Part shown: positions 1-9,800 of the stretch, one piece after another
How positions within the stretch are numbered: the first letter of the stretch is position 1
Layout of the letters: each line of letters opens with the position of its first letter
Origin: Deltaproteobacteria bacterium
GTDB taxonomy: Bacteria; Desulfobacterota; Syntrophobacteria; Syntrophobacterales; Syntrophobacteraceae
Assembly (NCBI GenBank): GCA_021780695.1
Contig: JAJXYD010000045.1
Location: forward strand, 1 to 64,000
DNA: 64,000 nt
Direction of reading: 5' to 3'
The notes under the pieces: model-generated
What the model saw: the letters and a program-made list of their open reading frames with translations, nothing else
Databases searched by the model: none
What the model was told of the DNA's origin: nothing
Translations under genes and position numbers: made by a program

Positions 1-7
1 ATTCCGC

Positions 8-31
8 GTGCGATAACATGGTGTATCGCAC
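8..31. other. Inverted repeat, 8-bp arms
   Basis: GTGCGATA (8-15) and TATCGCAC (24-31) are perfect complements around an 8-nt spacer. It lies about 220 bp beyond the 3' end of prfC and has no T-run on either side, so it is not a convincing terminator. It could be an operator or part of something cut off by the window edge. Confidence 0.4.
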
Positions 32-114
32 CTGGAGCATCTATTCTCGATTGTCTCGGCATGCCGCTTGTTTAACACGTTTAAAAAACCAAGTAAATAT
101 AAAATGTAAAGGGC

Positions 115-190
115 GTCCCCTACCCCGTCCCCTACCCCCCGTCCCCTATCCCCTATCCTATCCTACGCCTATCCCGCGTCCCCTATCTCC
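115..190. repeat. GTCCCCTA-type low-complexity tract
   Basis: GTCCCCTA occurs at 115, 127, 141 and 178, interspersed with CCCTATC and CCTAYCC variants, so the stretch is almost free of G on the plus strand. On the minus strand it reads as repeated TAGGGGAC. It lies in the non-coding DNA 3' of prfC. It may be a decayed repetitive element or a replication-slippage tract; I cannot identify it further. Confidence 0.6.
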
Positions 191-249
191 GTAAAAGGAA
201 ATCCGTCCCGGCGGTTTTTAGGTGGGCCGCCGCTATGAGGGGATGATTT

Positions 250-1839
250 CTAGTTGTGCTCCCGGGTCTTTTTGAAAGAAATGGCGGGCCAGTCTTCCAT
301 GACAAAATCCAGGCGCCAGGCGCTGGGGGCAAGGTAGGTCAGATGCCCTTCCGAATCGCAGGCCAGATTGGACAGGTGCTTTCTTTCGAATTCTTCGAGC
401 TTTTTTTTGTCGTCGCATCCGATCCAGCGGGCCGCGGAATAGCCCACGGGCTCATAGGCCGCATCCACGCCGTATTCGGCCTGGAGCCTTGCAACGGTAA
501 CATCGAACTGCAAGACCCCGACAGCCCCGAGAATATAATCCGAGCCCTGAACCGGGCGAAAATACTGTACGGCGCCTTCCTCCGCGAGCTGAGTCAAGCC
601 TTTTTGAAGTTGTTTTACCTTGAAGGGATTTTTAAGAATTACCCTTCGAAAATGTTCCGGGGCAAAGTTAGGGATTCCGGTGAACTGCAGGGGCTCTTTC
701 TGGGTGAAGGTGTCTCCGATCTTTATAGTGCCGTGATTGTAGAGACCGATGATATCCCCCGCGTAGGCCTCCTCGACATTGGTCCTGTCCTGGGCCATGA
801 AGATGGTGGCATTGGCCAGGGTGATTTCCTTCCCGACCCTGTGGTGAACGACCTTCATGCCCCGAGTGAACTTTCCCGAACAGATCCTTAAAAAAGCGAT
901 CCGGTCGCGGTGAGCCGGGTCCATGTTGGCCTGGATCTTAAAAACAAAGCCGGAAAAAGCTTCCTCAAAGGGGGAGACATCCCTTGTGGCAGCGGCTCTG
1001 ACCCCGGGGGTGGGAGACATTTCAACGATCGCGTCGAGAAGCTCCATTACCCCGAAATTATTGAGGGCGCTTCCGAAAAACACCGGTGACTGGTTCCCCC
1101 GCAGGTAGTGGTCGAGTTCGAAGGGATTGGCCGCTCCTTCCAGCAATTCCACATCCGAGCGCAGATCGCGCGCCTGGCGGCCCAAAAGGGTGTCGAGTTG
1201 CGGATCGTCCAGGCTTTTTATCAGTATTCCGTCCTGCTTTCTGGTTTCCTGACCGGGGGTGAAAAGAAAGAGTTCCCTGCGGTAGAGATTGTAGACGCCC
1301 TTGAAATTTTTACCCATTCCAATGGGCCAGGATAGCGGCGTACACTCGATCTGGAGTTTGTCTTCGATTTCGCTCAAAATATCGAGCGGGGCCAATCCCT
1401 CCCGGTCGAGCTTGTTTATGAAGGTAATGATCGGAGTGTTTCTCATCCGGCAGACCTCCATAAGCTTCTCGGTTTGGGACTCAACACCTTTGCCGCTGTC
1501 GATAACCATCAGGGCGCTATCGACGGCGGTGAGCACCCGGTAGGTATCTTCCGAAAAATCCTGGTGGCCCGGCGTATCGAGAAGATTCATCTCGAAATCG
1601 CGGTAGTTGAACTTCATAACCGAGGTTGTTACCGAAATCCCCCTTTCCTTCTCGATGGACATCCAGTCGCTTGTGGCGTGGCGGGCGGCCCTTCGCGCCT
1701 TTACGGCCCCCGCTATCTGGATTGCCCCGCCGAACAGAAGCAGTTTCTCGGTAAGAGTGGTCTTGCCCGCGTCGGGATGGCTTATTATTCCAAAGGTTCT
1801 TCGCCTTTTGATTTCTTTTTGATAAGGATACTGGGGCAC
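250..1839 (-). CDS. prfC: Peptide chain release factor 3
   Basis: This translational GTPase removes RF1/RF2 from the ribosome after peptide release. The 529-aa product has the usual length of RF3. The GTPase domain shows G1 HPDAGKTT (residues 21-28), the switch motif ERGISVT (65-71), G3 DTPGHQDF (88-95) and G4 NKLD (142-145). A beta-barrel domain and the RF3 C-terminal domain follow. I place the start at GTG 1837-1839 because GGAGG sits 9 nt upstream. The RF3-type N-terminus and the absence of an extended domain IV separate it from EF-G. It stands alone: the next gene, also on the minus strand, is over 400 bp away. Confidence 0.96.
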   Translation of the reverse strand: MPQYPYQKEIKRRRTFGIISHPDAGKTTLTEKLLLFGGAIQIAGAVKARRAARHATSDWMSIEKERGISVTTSVMKFNYRDFEMNLLDTPGHQDFSEDTYRVLTAVDSALMVIDSGKGVESQTEKLMEVCRMRNTPIITFINKLDREGLAPLDILSEIEDKLQIECTPLSWPIGMGKNFKGVYNLYRRELFLFTPGQETRKQDGILIKSLDDPQLDTLLGRQARDLRSDVELLEGAANPFELDHYLRGNQSPVFFGSALNNFGVMELLDAIVEMSPTPGVRAAATRDVSPFEEAFSGFVFKIQANMDPAHRDRIAFLRICSGKFTRGMKVVHHRVGKEITLANATIFMAQDRTNVEEAYAGDIIGLYNHGTIKIGDTFTQKEPLQFTGIPNFAPEHFRRVILKNPFKVKQLQKGLTQLAEEGAVQYFRPVQGSDYILGAVGVLQFDVTVARLQAEYGVDAAYEPVGYSAARWIGCDDKKKLEEFERKHLSNLACDSEGHLTYLAPSAWRLDFVMEDWPAISFKKTREHN

Positions 1840-2258
1840 TTGATAATTTCCTCCGGAAAAGTTGCGGCTTTCGGATAAATCCGGTCCGGCTCTCCGAGCT
1901 TTAAGACAAGATGGATGTTTCCCGCAGACAGACTCCGCGTGTTTTTTATACCGCGATCGTCCCTTGAGCTTTGGACTATCGATACGGGAAGATGATTACC
2001 TATGCACGATTAAGCGAGGTCTTTTCAATCAGGGCGGATTCCCATGCACCGGCAGGCGAAACGGCAAGCAAGGTCTTTCGATTATATAGGGAACGGAAAT
2101 CACTAATCTTTATCCTCACAAGAAAGGAAAACTTCACTTAGGAAAAAACGGCCCGAAGCCGCCGTGATCCGAGTCGAGTATAATCCAGCGGACCGGTCAT
2201 GGTCAACGTGGAAAGCCGTTAAGAGACCCCAGTTTGGACTATCCCAACCCAAAACCGT
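1840..2258. other. Intergenic region, nothing identified
   Basis: About 420 bp between the prfC start and the 3' end of the outer-membrane protein gene. It must hold the prfC promoter, but I find no clear -35/-10 pair, RNA gene or convincing small ORF with a ribosome-binding site. Short open frames here lack family resemblance. Confidence 0.4.
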
Positions 2259-3200
2259 TTAAAGATAGGGAATTCTCATGGTGATCAGCCATTGATGATC
2301 GAAGGCGCGATTGGAGGTGGCGGCAAACTGATAAGCCGCGCCCACTACGAAGTAGACGTTCTCGGTCAGTTGAAAGCGCCCGATATTTATACCCGGCGCC
2401 AGGTAGACCTGTTGGCCGCCGCTGTTTTCTCCGTTGGGAAAGGAAACCCATGTGACTTCGAATTCGGGCCACAGGGGAACCTCGTAGCCGAAAAGATTGA
2501 AACGGTTTCCGTATTGAAAGGCGTTGTTCCATGTAATCGGCGTACCGACCCTGGAAAATTCCGCGCTTGGTATGGAGGGGCCGACCGTAGCCTGATAATC
2601 GAATTCGCCGAAGGAAGTTTTAAACCCTTTTCCAAAGCCGAGCATGGGGGTGACGATATCGTAGCCGGCGCTAAAGTTGTAGGAACCGGTGGCAAAGGAG
2701 GTGGAAAGAAGGAAGGTGAGAATGTAGTTTCCCTCGGTACTGGGAGAGGAAAGCAAACGGTATTTGAAAATCGTGGACCAATCGGCCCAACCGGCGGCCT
2801 GCCTGGTTGTGGAAAACTCCCTGGTATCCCAGGTTGGATTTCCGAAGAGCACTTCCGTATTCTCCGTGGGGATGATCTCGAGGCCCTTGGTTAAAAAGGT
2901 ATCCGAATCGAGCCCCTTAAAAGAACTCAAGCCGTAATCGGTGCGAAGCTGCTGCTGGAGCGTCGCGGGAAGAGTAACGATTGGAGCCATCCAGTCGGGT
3001 TGTTCCTCTTCATGGGTACGGCGCACCATATGGAGCCAGGCGCGATACCTGGCTTTAAGATCAAAGGGCAGGCAACAGGACGCGCTTGCTCCCAGTAAGC
3101 CGCCGTTTTGATCGGAAAGGTCGGCGGCGCTTACACGCGGGGTTCCAAGGAAGGCCAAAGTCAACAGAACCAGGGCAAAAACGACCCGACATTTCTTCAT
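2259..3200 (-). CDS. Secreted protein, probable outer-membrane beta-barrel
   Basis: No named family is recognised. The 313-aa product begins with a clear signal peptide (MKK, hydrophobic core, cleavage near SAA, about residue 25). The C-terminal two thirds are alternating polar/hydrophobic segments rich in Gly, Tyr, Phe and Asn, ending in an aromatic-rich strand typical of outer-membrane barrels. ATG 3198-3200 overlaps the stop of the upstream TDT gene in an ATGA arrangement, implying translational coupling. It is the last gene of the nitrate operon, so it could be a porin for nitrate or nitrite (inference). A longer frame upstream is only overlap with the TDT gene. Confidence 0.72.
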   Translation of the reverse strand: MKKCRVVFALVLLTLAFLGTPRVSAADLSDQNGGLLGASASCCLPFDLKARYRAWLHMVRRTHEEEQPDWMAPIVTLPATLQQQLRTDYGLSSFKGLDSDTFLTKGLEIIPTENTEVLFGNPTWDTREFSTTRQAAGWADWSTIFKYRLLSSPSTEGNYILTFLLSTSFATGSYNFSAGYDIVTPMLGFGKGFKTSFGEFDYQATVGPSIPSAEFSRVGTPITWNNAFQYGNRFNLFGYEVPLWPEFEVTWVSFPNGENSGGQQVYLAPGINIGRFQLTENVYFVVGAAYQFAATSNRAFDHQWLITMRIPYL

Positions 3201-4243
3201 GTTCTTTTCTCCGAGTCTTTTAGGGAAGCGATCCAGCCGCAAAAAGTAAGGGTCCATGCGAGCAGCGCGACGAAGATGAAGCAGTGGGCAAGGCTCGAAA
3301 GAAACCACAGGCCGGTGATTTTGTGCAGCCACCACGTGCAGGTCGTATACATCCCCAGGGGGAAGACCATGCCCCAGTAGGCCGGTTCGTAGACGAAGGG
3401 GTCGCGGGTGATAAAAAACCGCCATGCGCCAAGCATGAGCAGCAGTGGAATCCACCAGGTCGCGGCAGACCAGGCAAGGAGTGTGAGCCCCAGGATAAAG
3501 GGATGCAACCCGGCCGAAAAAGGCAGGGACCCGCCGTTTTCTAGAAGCCCTGTTCCTGCCAGAGTCGTTATTGCCACGGCCCCCATGTTGATCCAGTAGG
3601 AATGGCTCAACTCCATGGGGCTAAGCTTAAAGAACAGGAACCGGTAGAAGATAAGGGTAATGATCAAAACGTAGAGCATGCAGCCGATGAGAAACAGGCA
3701 GAGGGAAAAAAAGAGAAGCGGCAACCGGAAAGCGGGAGCAAGATGAGCGGAAATCATACCGCTCAAAATCGAAATCGATTGGGTGCTGACTATGGAAACC
3801 AGCCACAGCCCGTTTATGCCCTCTTCAAGGGAGGGCTTGTGAGCCGAAATGATCAGAAGGGTAAAGACCACGTAGATCAGAAAGAGCCAGAGGAAAACGC
3901 CCAGGCCCAGGAGCGCCATGGAGGTGCGCAGGGCGTGGTGAAGGATCAGCGCCTGGGTGCCGAGAATGCAGGTTGCGGCAACCACGGTAAAATAGCCCAC
4001 GCTGCGGTTGTGATCGCCCAGGTCCGCGGCCGCACGGGCGGGGTAGAGGATCAGGCGCGCCATATAGAGCAGCCACAACCCCGCGTAAAAGGCGGTATTC
4101 AACCAGAAAAGAAAGGCTGAGACGAGTGCAAAGCCCAGGAGATGAGAGCAGATCGAAACGATGCCCGTAGCCATCACCATGGCGAAATAGCTGGGCGGAA
4201 GCTGGGCCAGGCTGGTTTTGATTCGTTTAACGGGTCCGGGCAT
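3197..4243 (-). CDS. TDT/SLAC1-family channel or transporter
   Basis: A 348-aa integral membrane protein of the tellurite-resistance/dicarboxylate transporter (TDT, TehA/SLAC1) family. It has about ten hydrophobic helices and the family start PPSYFAMVMATGIVSI (about residues 16-31). Members carry C4-dicarboxylates, sulfite or small anions; plant SLAC1 conducts chloride and nitrate. ATG 4241-4243 follows the narI stop by only 3 nt, with GGAG 7 nt upstream, so it belongs to the nar operon. No NarK-type nitrate/nitrite transporter is nearby, which makes nitrate uptake or nitrite export a reasonable guess. Dicarboxylate or sulfite export cannot be excluded. Confidence 0.85.
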   Translation of the reverse strand: MPGPVKRIKTSLAQLPPSYFAMVMATGIVSICSHLLGFALVSAFLFWLNTAFYAGLWLLYMARLILYPARAAADLGDHNRSVGYFTVVAATCILGTQALILHHALRTSMALLGLGVFLWLFLIYVVFTLLIISAHKPSLEEGINGLWLVSIVSTQSISILSGMISAHLAPAFRLPLLFFSLCLFLIGCMLYVLIITLIFYRFLFFKLSPMELSHSYWINMGAVAITTLAGTGLLENGGSLPFSAGLHPFILGLTLLAWSAATWWIPLLLMLGAWRFFITRDPFVYEPAYWGMVFPLGMYTTCTWWLHKITGLWFLSSLAHCFIFVALLAWTLTFCGWIASLKDSEKRT

Positions 4244-4246
4244 GAA

Positions 4247-4915
4247 TCACTCCATCCGTCGCTGTCTGAAAACGATCCGGCTTCTAAGAAGGTAGGGGAC
4301 CGGAACGCTCCAGATGTGGATAAGGCGGCTGAAGGGGGAAAAGCCGAGCAGGGCCAGTGCGGCCACAATGTGGAGCCTGTAGGTGAAAGGAACTGAAGAC
4401 ATAAGGGCCGGATTGGGAGAAAGGGTTAGAATGCTTCGAATCCAGGGGGCGACGGTATCGAGGACATCGCAATGAGCAAAGAAGACGTTATAGGTTCCAA
4501 GGGCGACTACAAAAGCGACCAGGGCCAAAGTGACCACGTCGTTCGCGCTCGAATGGAGAAAAACTCTTTTTTGTCCCAACCTGCGACGGAGCAATAAAAG
4601 GGCTCCCACCAGGGCGAGGAGGCCGAAGACCATGCCGGAAACAAGGGCAATGCGCATGTGCATGGCCGGGGTTATGCCCAGGGAGGTGAGGAATTTTTGC
4701 GGGGTGAGCAGACCGGCAAAATGGCCGAAAAAAGTAAACACGACGCCGTAATGGAACAGAACGGATGCGTATTTTAGCCTATCTTTTTCCAGGATTTCGC
4801 TCGATCTGGAATTCCAGTGAAAAGGATCGGCCACATAGCGGTAAGCATGTCCGACCGTAAAGACGGTGAGGGAGATGTAGGGGAAAACCACAAACGCCAG
4901 AGTATCCCAGTTCAT
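4247..4915 (-). CDS. narI: Respiratory nitrate reductase gamma subunit
   Basis: Membrane cytochrome b of NarGHI, which oxidises quinol at the periplasmic side and passes electrons to NarH. The product is 222 aa, as usual, with five transmembrane helices. Likely haem-b ligands H55 and H65 (helix 2) and H182 and H200 (last helix) match the spacing of E. coli H53/H66/H187/H205. It follows narJ with an 11-nt gap and precedes the TDT gene by 3 nt. The presence of narI indicates a membrane-bound, energy-conserving enzyme. Confidence 0.93.
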   Translation of the reverse strand: MNWDTLAFVVFPYISLTVFTVGHAYRYVADPFHWNSRSSEILEKDRLKYASVLFHYGVVFTFFGHFAGLLTPQKFLTSLGITPAMHMRIALVSGMVFGLLALVGALLLLRRRLGQKRVFLHSSANDVVTLALVAFVVALGTYNVFFAHCDVLDTVAPWIRSILTLSPNPALMSSVPFTYRLHIVAALALLGFSPFSRLIHIWSVPVPYLLRSRIVFRQRRME

Positions 4916-4926
4916 AGTCTATCCTT

Positions 4927-5454
4927 TCAGCTCGGGCATGAGGCGAGGCTTTCCACTTCGGAAAGCAGGGTAAAAAGCACCTCATAGGGACTTTGGCTTT
5001 CTTTTAGCCGCAGGTGCAGCTTTTCGATCTCGGGCCTATAGTCGCGAAGCACTTCCAAGCCGGCATCCCCCGGACAAATGGAGGCAAATTCGAGAATCAT
5101 CGGCAGATAATCGGGCAAGTCCGCAGCCACGCACTCCAGGCCTTCACCGCGATAGAGGCCGCGAAGACGGGCGAGTTCGGCTCCCCGCTCCTTGCTTTCT
5201 CCCAAACGATGCCAGCTAAGATAGAGGCAGGTGGCGGGGCTAAGATCGAATGTCCTTGTGTAGTATTCCTGAGCGCGCAGGAGCGGAGTTGCCCGCAAAT
5301 AGGGCAGAAAGCTTCCGCCTATGAGTTGGGCGCTGCTCACGGATGCCTGGGCCGACAGGTCCTCCAGTTCGCCCAGACTGTCCATGAGCAAGCCGTCGGG
5401 ATAGTGGAGCAGGATAGAGAGGAGCTTACAGAGCAAGCGGCCGGTCTCAGTCAT
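4927..5454 (-). CDS. narJ: Nitrate reductase assembly chaperone
   Basis: A TorD/DmsD-like cytoplasmic chaperone needed for molybdenum-cofactor insertion and membrane docking of NarGH. The product is 175 aa from ATG 5452-5454, mostly helical, with the NarJ-like opening TETGRLLCKLLSILLHYPD. I prefer this ATG because AGGGGG lies 6 nt upstream. An in-frame ATG two codons earlier abuts that sequence and is less likely. The start overlaps the narH stop by 8 nt. Sequence conservation of NarJ is low, so the assignment leans on order and N-terminus. Confidence 0.88.
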   Translation of the reverse strand: MTETGRLLCKLLSILLHYPDGLLMDSLGELEDLSAQASVSSAQLIGGSFLPYLRATPLLRAQEYYTRTFDLSPATCLYLSWHRLGESKERGAELARLRGLYRGEGLECVAADLPDYLPMILEFASICPGDAGLEVLRDYRPEIEKLHLRLKESQSPYEVLFTLLSEVESLASCPS

Positions 5455-6895
5455 CCGCATCCCCCTGACTTTTTGGGGGAAACCCGCATGTGCCCCGATC
5501 CCGGTGCAGATTTTGGACCTCTTCCCTTCGGACCGTTGGGATAACAAAGCGGTCACCGTATTTGGCCAGGGCAAGCAGTCCGTACATCTCCCCGGCTTCC
5601 TCGCGGCTAAGCCCCACTTCTTCCAGGGCGGCCATGCCCGCACCGTCCTTTTGCTCCACACCGGTCGCCCTCATGAAGGCGCGAAGGGCCAGCAGCCTTT
5701 TTAGCGCGAGCCGCACCGGAGCCTCATCGCCCGCGGCCAGCAGGTTGGCCAGATACTTTACCGGAATGCGCAGCCGGTCGATCAACTCCGCGCCCGGGGC
5801 TTGATCCTCAAGCGCGGCCAGAGGGCTTAAGGGGGGAATATACCAGACCATGGGAAGGGTTCGGAACTCGGGATGGGGCGGAAGGGCAAGGCGCCATTTC
5901 ACGGCGAGCTTATAGACGGGCGATTTTTTAGCCGCCTCGATCATAGGGGAGGCAATCCCGGCGGCCGAGGCCTCGCGAGCGACCCCCTCATCGTTTGGGT
6001 CAAGGAACAGATCCGTTTGCGCCCCGTAGAGGTCGGATTCATTGGCGGCCGAGGCCGCTGCCCGAACACGATCGGCGTCGTAGAGCATCACGCCCACATA
6101 CCGGATACGCCCGACGCAGCTTTCCGCGCAAAGGGTCGGAAGCCCCGCTTCGATGCGCGGATAGCAGAACAGACATTTTTCCGACCGTGAGGTTTTCCAG
6201 TTGTAGTAGACTTTTTTATAGGGGCAGCCCGAAACGCAGTAACGCCACCCGCGACACCTCTCCTGATCGACCAGCACGATGCCGTCTTCCTCGCGTTTGT
6301 AGAGGGCTCCCGAGGGGCAGGAGGCAACGCAGCCCGGGTTTAGGCAGTGTTCGCAGATCCTTGGCAAATAGAGCATGAAAACATTTTTAAACCGCAGGTA
6401 GATCTCTTTTTCCAGCCCCGCGAAATTGACATCCTCGCGGCCGGTCTCATTGGCGCCCGCCAGGTCGTCTTCCCAGTTGGGTCCCCACTTGATCCTCATG
6501 TTTTCCCCGGTTATGAGGGATTTGGGACGAACCGAGGGCTGATGCTTTTGCCGGGGGCTGGTGGTGAGCTTTTCGTAGTCATAGCTCCAGGGTTCATAGT
6601 AATCGTCCAAAAGGGGCAGGTCCGGGTTATAGAAAATTTTGGCGAATTTCGCGGCGGGCTCTCCCGAGCGTAAACCGAGCTTTTTGCCGCGAAGGCTCCA
6701 ACCCCCCTTCCAGCGCTTCTGGTTTTCCCAGTTTTTGGGATACCCCATGCCGGGCTTTGTCTCCACGTTGTTATACCAGATGTATTCGGCCCCCTCGCGG
6801 GTAGTCCAGACGTTCTTGCAGGGGATGCTGCATGTGTGGCAGCCAAGACATTTGTCCAGGTTCATTACCATGGCCATTTGCGCTTTAATCTTCAT
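5447..6895 (-). CDS. narH: Respiratory nitrate reductase beta subunit
   Basis: Iron-sulfur electron-transfer subunit linking NarI haems to NarG; 482 aa. Four ferredoxin-like Cys groups are visible. The first is C16-x2-C-x2-C-x3-C, and another is CEHCLNPGCVASCP. The CRGWRYC group has Trp in place of a Cys, the mark of the [3Fe-4S] site of NarH. The last is CLFCYPRIEAGLPTLC. The NarH-specific C-terminal domain is present. The start overlaps the narG stop by 11 nt and the end overlaps narJ. Confidence 0.95.
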   Translation of the reverse strand: MKIKAQMAMVMNLDKCLGCHTCSIPCKNVWTTREGAEYIWYNNVETKPGMGYPKNWENQKRWKGGWSLRGKKLGLRSGEPAAKFAKIFYNPDLPLLDDYYEPWSYDYEKLTTSPRQKHQPSVRPKSLITGENMRIKWGPNWEDDLAGANETGREDVNFAGLEKEIYLRFKNVFMLYLPRICEHCLNPGCVASCPSGALYKREEDGIVLVDQERCRGWRYCVSGCPYKKVYYNWKTSRSEKCLFCYPRIEAGLPTLCAESCVGRIRYVGVMLYDADRVRAAASAANESDLYGAQTDLFLDPNDEGVAREASAAGIASPMIEAAKKSPVYKLAVKWRLALPPHPEFRTLPMVWYIPPLSPLAALEDQAPGAELIDRLRIPVKYLANLLAAGDEAPVRLALKRLLALRAFMRATGVEQKDGAGMAALEEVGLSREEAGEMYGLLALAKYGDRFVIPTVRREEVQNLHRDRGTCGFPPKSQGDADD

Positions 6896-9800
6896 ACCAG
6901 TCCACCTCGCCTGCCTTTCTTACAACGACCGTTTCGTCCCTTTGAGCCCCCGTGGGCCCGTAATAGTTGAACCCGTAGCTAAGATGGGCGTAGCCGCCGA
7001 TCATCTGGGTAGGTTTCATAAAGATTCGGGTAACGGAGTTGTGGGTACCGCCGCGCTGCTTTGAGATAGTCGAACCCGGAGTGTTTATGAGCCTTTCCTG
7101 GGCGTGGTACATAAAGGCCTTACCGCGCGGGATCCTGTGGCTTACCACGGCCTTGGCCATAACAATGCCGTTTGCGTTGTAACACTCCAGCCAGTCGTTA
7201 TCCTTTATCTCTATGGCCGCCGCGTCTTCATTGTTTATCCAGACGGCTTCCCCACCCCGAAAGAGGGTAAGAAGCGTCAGGGTATCCGAGTAGGTGCTGT
7301 GGATGGACCACTTGGAATGGGGGGTGATGTAATTAAGGACCAGTTCCTTTCCTTTTTTCCTCAAGCCATTGAGCCTTGCGGATTCCGGAATCCGGGTGTC
7401 GAGAGGGGGGCGAAAAACCGGGAGCCCCTCGCCAAAGGCCAGCATCCATTCATGGTCCTGGTAGAATTGAGCCCTTCCGGTAAGGGTTCGAAAGGGGATT
7501 TTTTCTTCAATATTTATAACAAAAGGGGAATAGGAACGGGTCTCGCTTTCCACTCCGCTCCAGGTCGGAGTGGTTAGAACCTTGCGAGGCTGAGCGTCGA
7601 TATCGGCGAATCGAAGGCTTTCCCCGCTGCCCGCGCCCGAGGCTTCCCCCGGTCTTGCCGCGCGGTAAAAATGGTCAAGATCGAGGCCGGTAGATTCCTC
7701 CATGCTCCGCCATGCCCTGGCGGCCACCTGCGGGTTGGTCTCGGGCGAGAGTGTGAGAATGGTTTCGGCCACCTGCCTGGCCGTATCCAGGTCGGGAAGC
7801 CCCCGGCTTATGCCCGGGGCGGTTACCGTACCCAGGATATCCTTCAGGCGCCGGTATTCTTCGCTGCTGTTCCAGGAGACCCCCTTTACGCCTATACCGA
7901 CATTTTCAACCAGAGGTCCAAGGGCGGTCATCATTTTGTACGCATTGGGAAAATCCCGGCTCACCACCTGGAGTTTGGGCATGGTGCGCCCCGGGACAGC
8001 CTCGATTTCGCCTTTTTTCCAATCTTTTACCTTTCCCAGGGGTTGCGCCAGTTCCTCGGGCGTATCGTGGACAAGAGGGGTTGCGACCAGGTCTTTTTGA
8101 ACTCCCAGGTGTTGGGCGGAAAGTTCGGAAAATCTTTTGGCGATCGCTTTAAACTGTTCCCAGTTGGTTTTGCTCTCCCAGGCCGGGTCCGTGGCCGGAT
8201 TGAAAGGATGGACAAAGGGGTGCATATCGGTTGTGCTGATATCGTGCATTTCATACCAGGTGGCGGCAGGCAGGATGATATCGGAGTAGAGAGCGCTCGT
8301 GTTCATGCGAAATTCAAGCGTTACGAGCAAATCGAGTTTCCCGTCGGGATCGGCGGGTTTTGCCCGCATCTCCTCGAGCTGTAAAACTTTTTCGTTTTCA
8401 TCGTTAAGCAGGCTGTTTTCAGCCCCCAGCAGGTGTTTTAGGAAATATTCGTGTCCCTTACCGCTAGCCCCCAGAAGGTTGGAGCGCCACAAAAACAAAA
8501 TCCGGGGATAATTGGCCGGATTTCCCGGCTCTTCCATCGCGAACCTGAGGTCGCCGCTTTTTAGCTTTTCCGCGGCATAGGCAACGATCTGCTCGTCATT
8601 TCGGGCGCCTTCTTCCTCGGCCTTGCGGCAAATTTCCAGAGGGTTTTGGTCAAACTGCGGATAGGAGGGAAGCCAGCCAAGCCTTGCGGCAAGCACGTTA
8701 TAGTCGGCGAGGTGTTTGGGATCGTGCCGGCCGAAGGCGGGTGAGATCAAAGCGGCGGGATCGATATTTTCATAGCGCCACTGGTCTGTTGCAAAGTAGA
8801 AAAAGGAAGTTCCGTTATGCTGGCGGGGAGGCCGCAACCAGTCGAGCCCGAAGGCCACATTTGTCCAGCCCGCAAGCGGGCGGATCTTTTCCTGGCCCAC
8901 GTAGTGAGCCCAGCCCCCGCCGTTTACCCCCTGGCAGCCGCAGAGTTCGGTAAGGCCGACGATGGTCCTGTAGGTCATGTCGCTGTGATACCAGTGGTTT
9001 GAACCGGCCCCGAGAAAGATCATCGATTTGCCTCGGGTCATTTCGGCGTTTTGGGCAAATTCCCGCGCCACCCGGATCGCATCCTCTTTGGGAACCCCGG
9101 TGATTTTTTCCTGCCATGCGGGGGTGTAGGGCACCGGGTCGTCGTAGTCCCGGGCGCATTCTCCGCCCTGGCCGCGATCGAGCCCGAGATTGGCCGCCAT
9201 GAGGTCAAAAACCGTTGTAACAAGGACCTCTTGGCCCTCCACCACGATCTTTTTTACCGGAACCCTTCCCTGCCTTACCCCGGCTCCCGCGGCCTCGAAG
9301 AGAGGAAAACTCACGGCGGTCCACTGGAGACAATCCTCAGCAAAGCTTAACAAAGGCTCAAGGAGCGCTCCGCTCTCGGAGTCTTCGAGTTTTATGTTCC
9401 ACTTGCCGTTTTTTTCCCAGCGAAACCCAATGCTGCCGTTTGGAACCGCAAAAGTATTGGCCTTGCCGTCAAAGACCACGGTTTTCCATTCTCCGTGCTC
9501 GATATCGGAGCTAAAGTCGGAGGCGCGCAGAAAACGATCGCAGACATAACGGCCGTCGTGGTTTCGCAGCATAACGACACAGGGAAGGTCGGTGTATTGC
9601 CGGACATACTCGACAAAATAGGGAACGGTTCTGTCCAGGTAGAATTCCTTCACGATTACGAAGGTCATGGCCATGGCCAGCGCCCCGTCGGTACCGGCCC
9701 TGGCGGGCAGCCAGGTATCGGCGAATTTTACGTACTCGGCATAGTCGGGGGCCACGGCAGCCACTTTGGCCCCTCTGTAGCGGGCTTCGGCGTAGAAATG

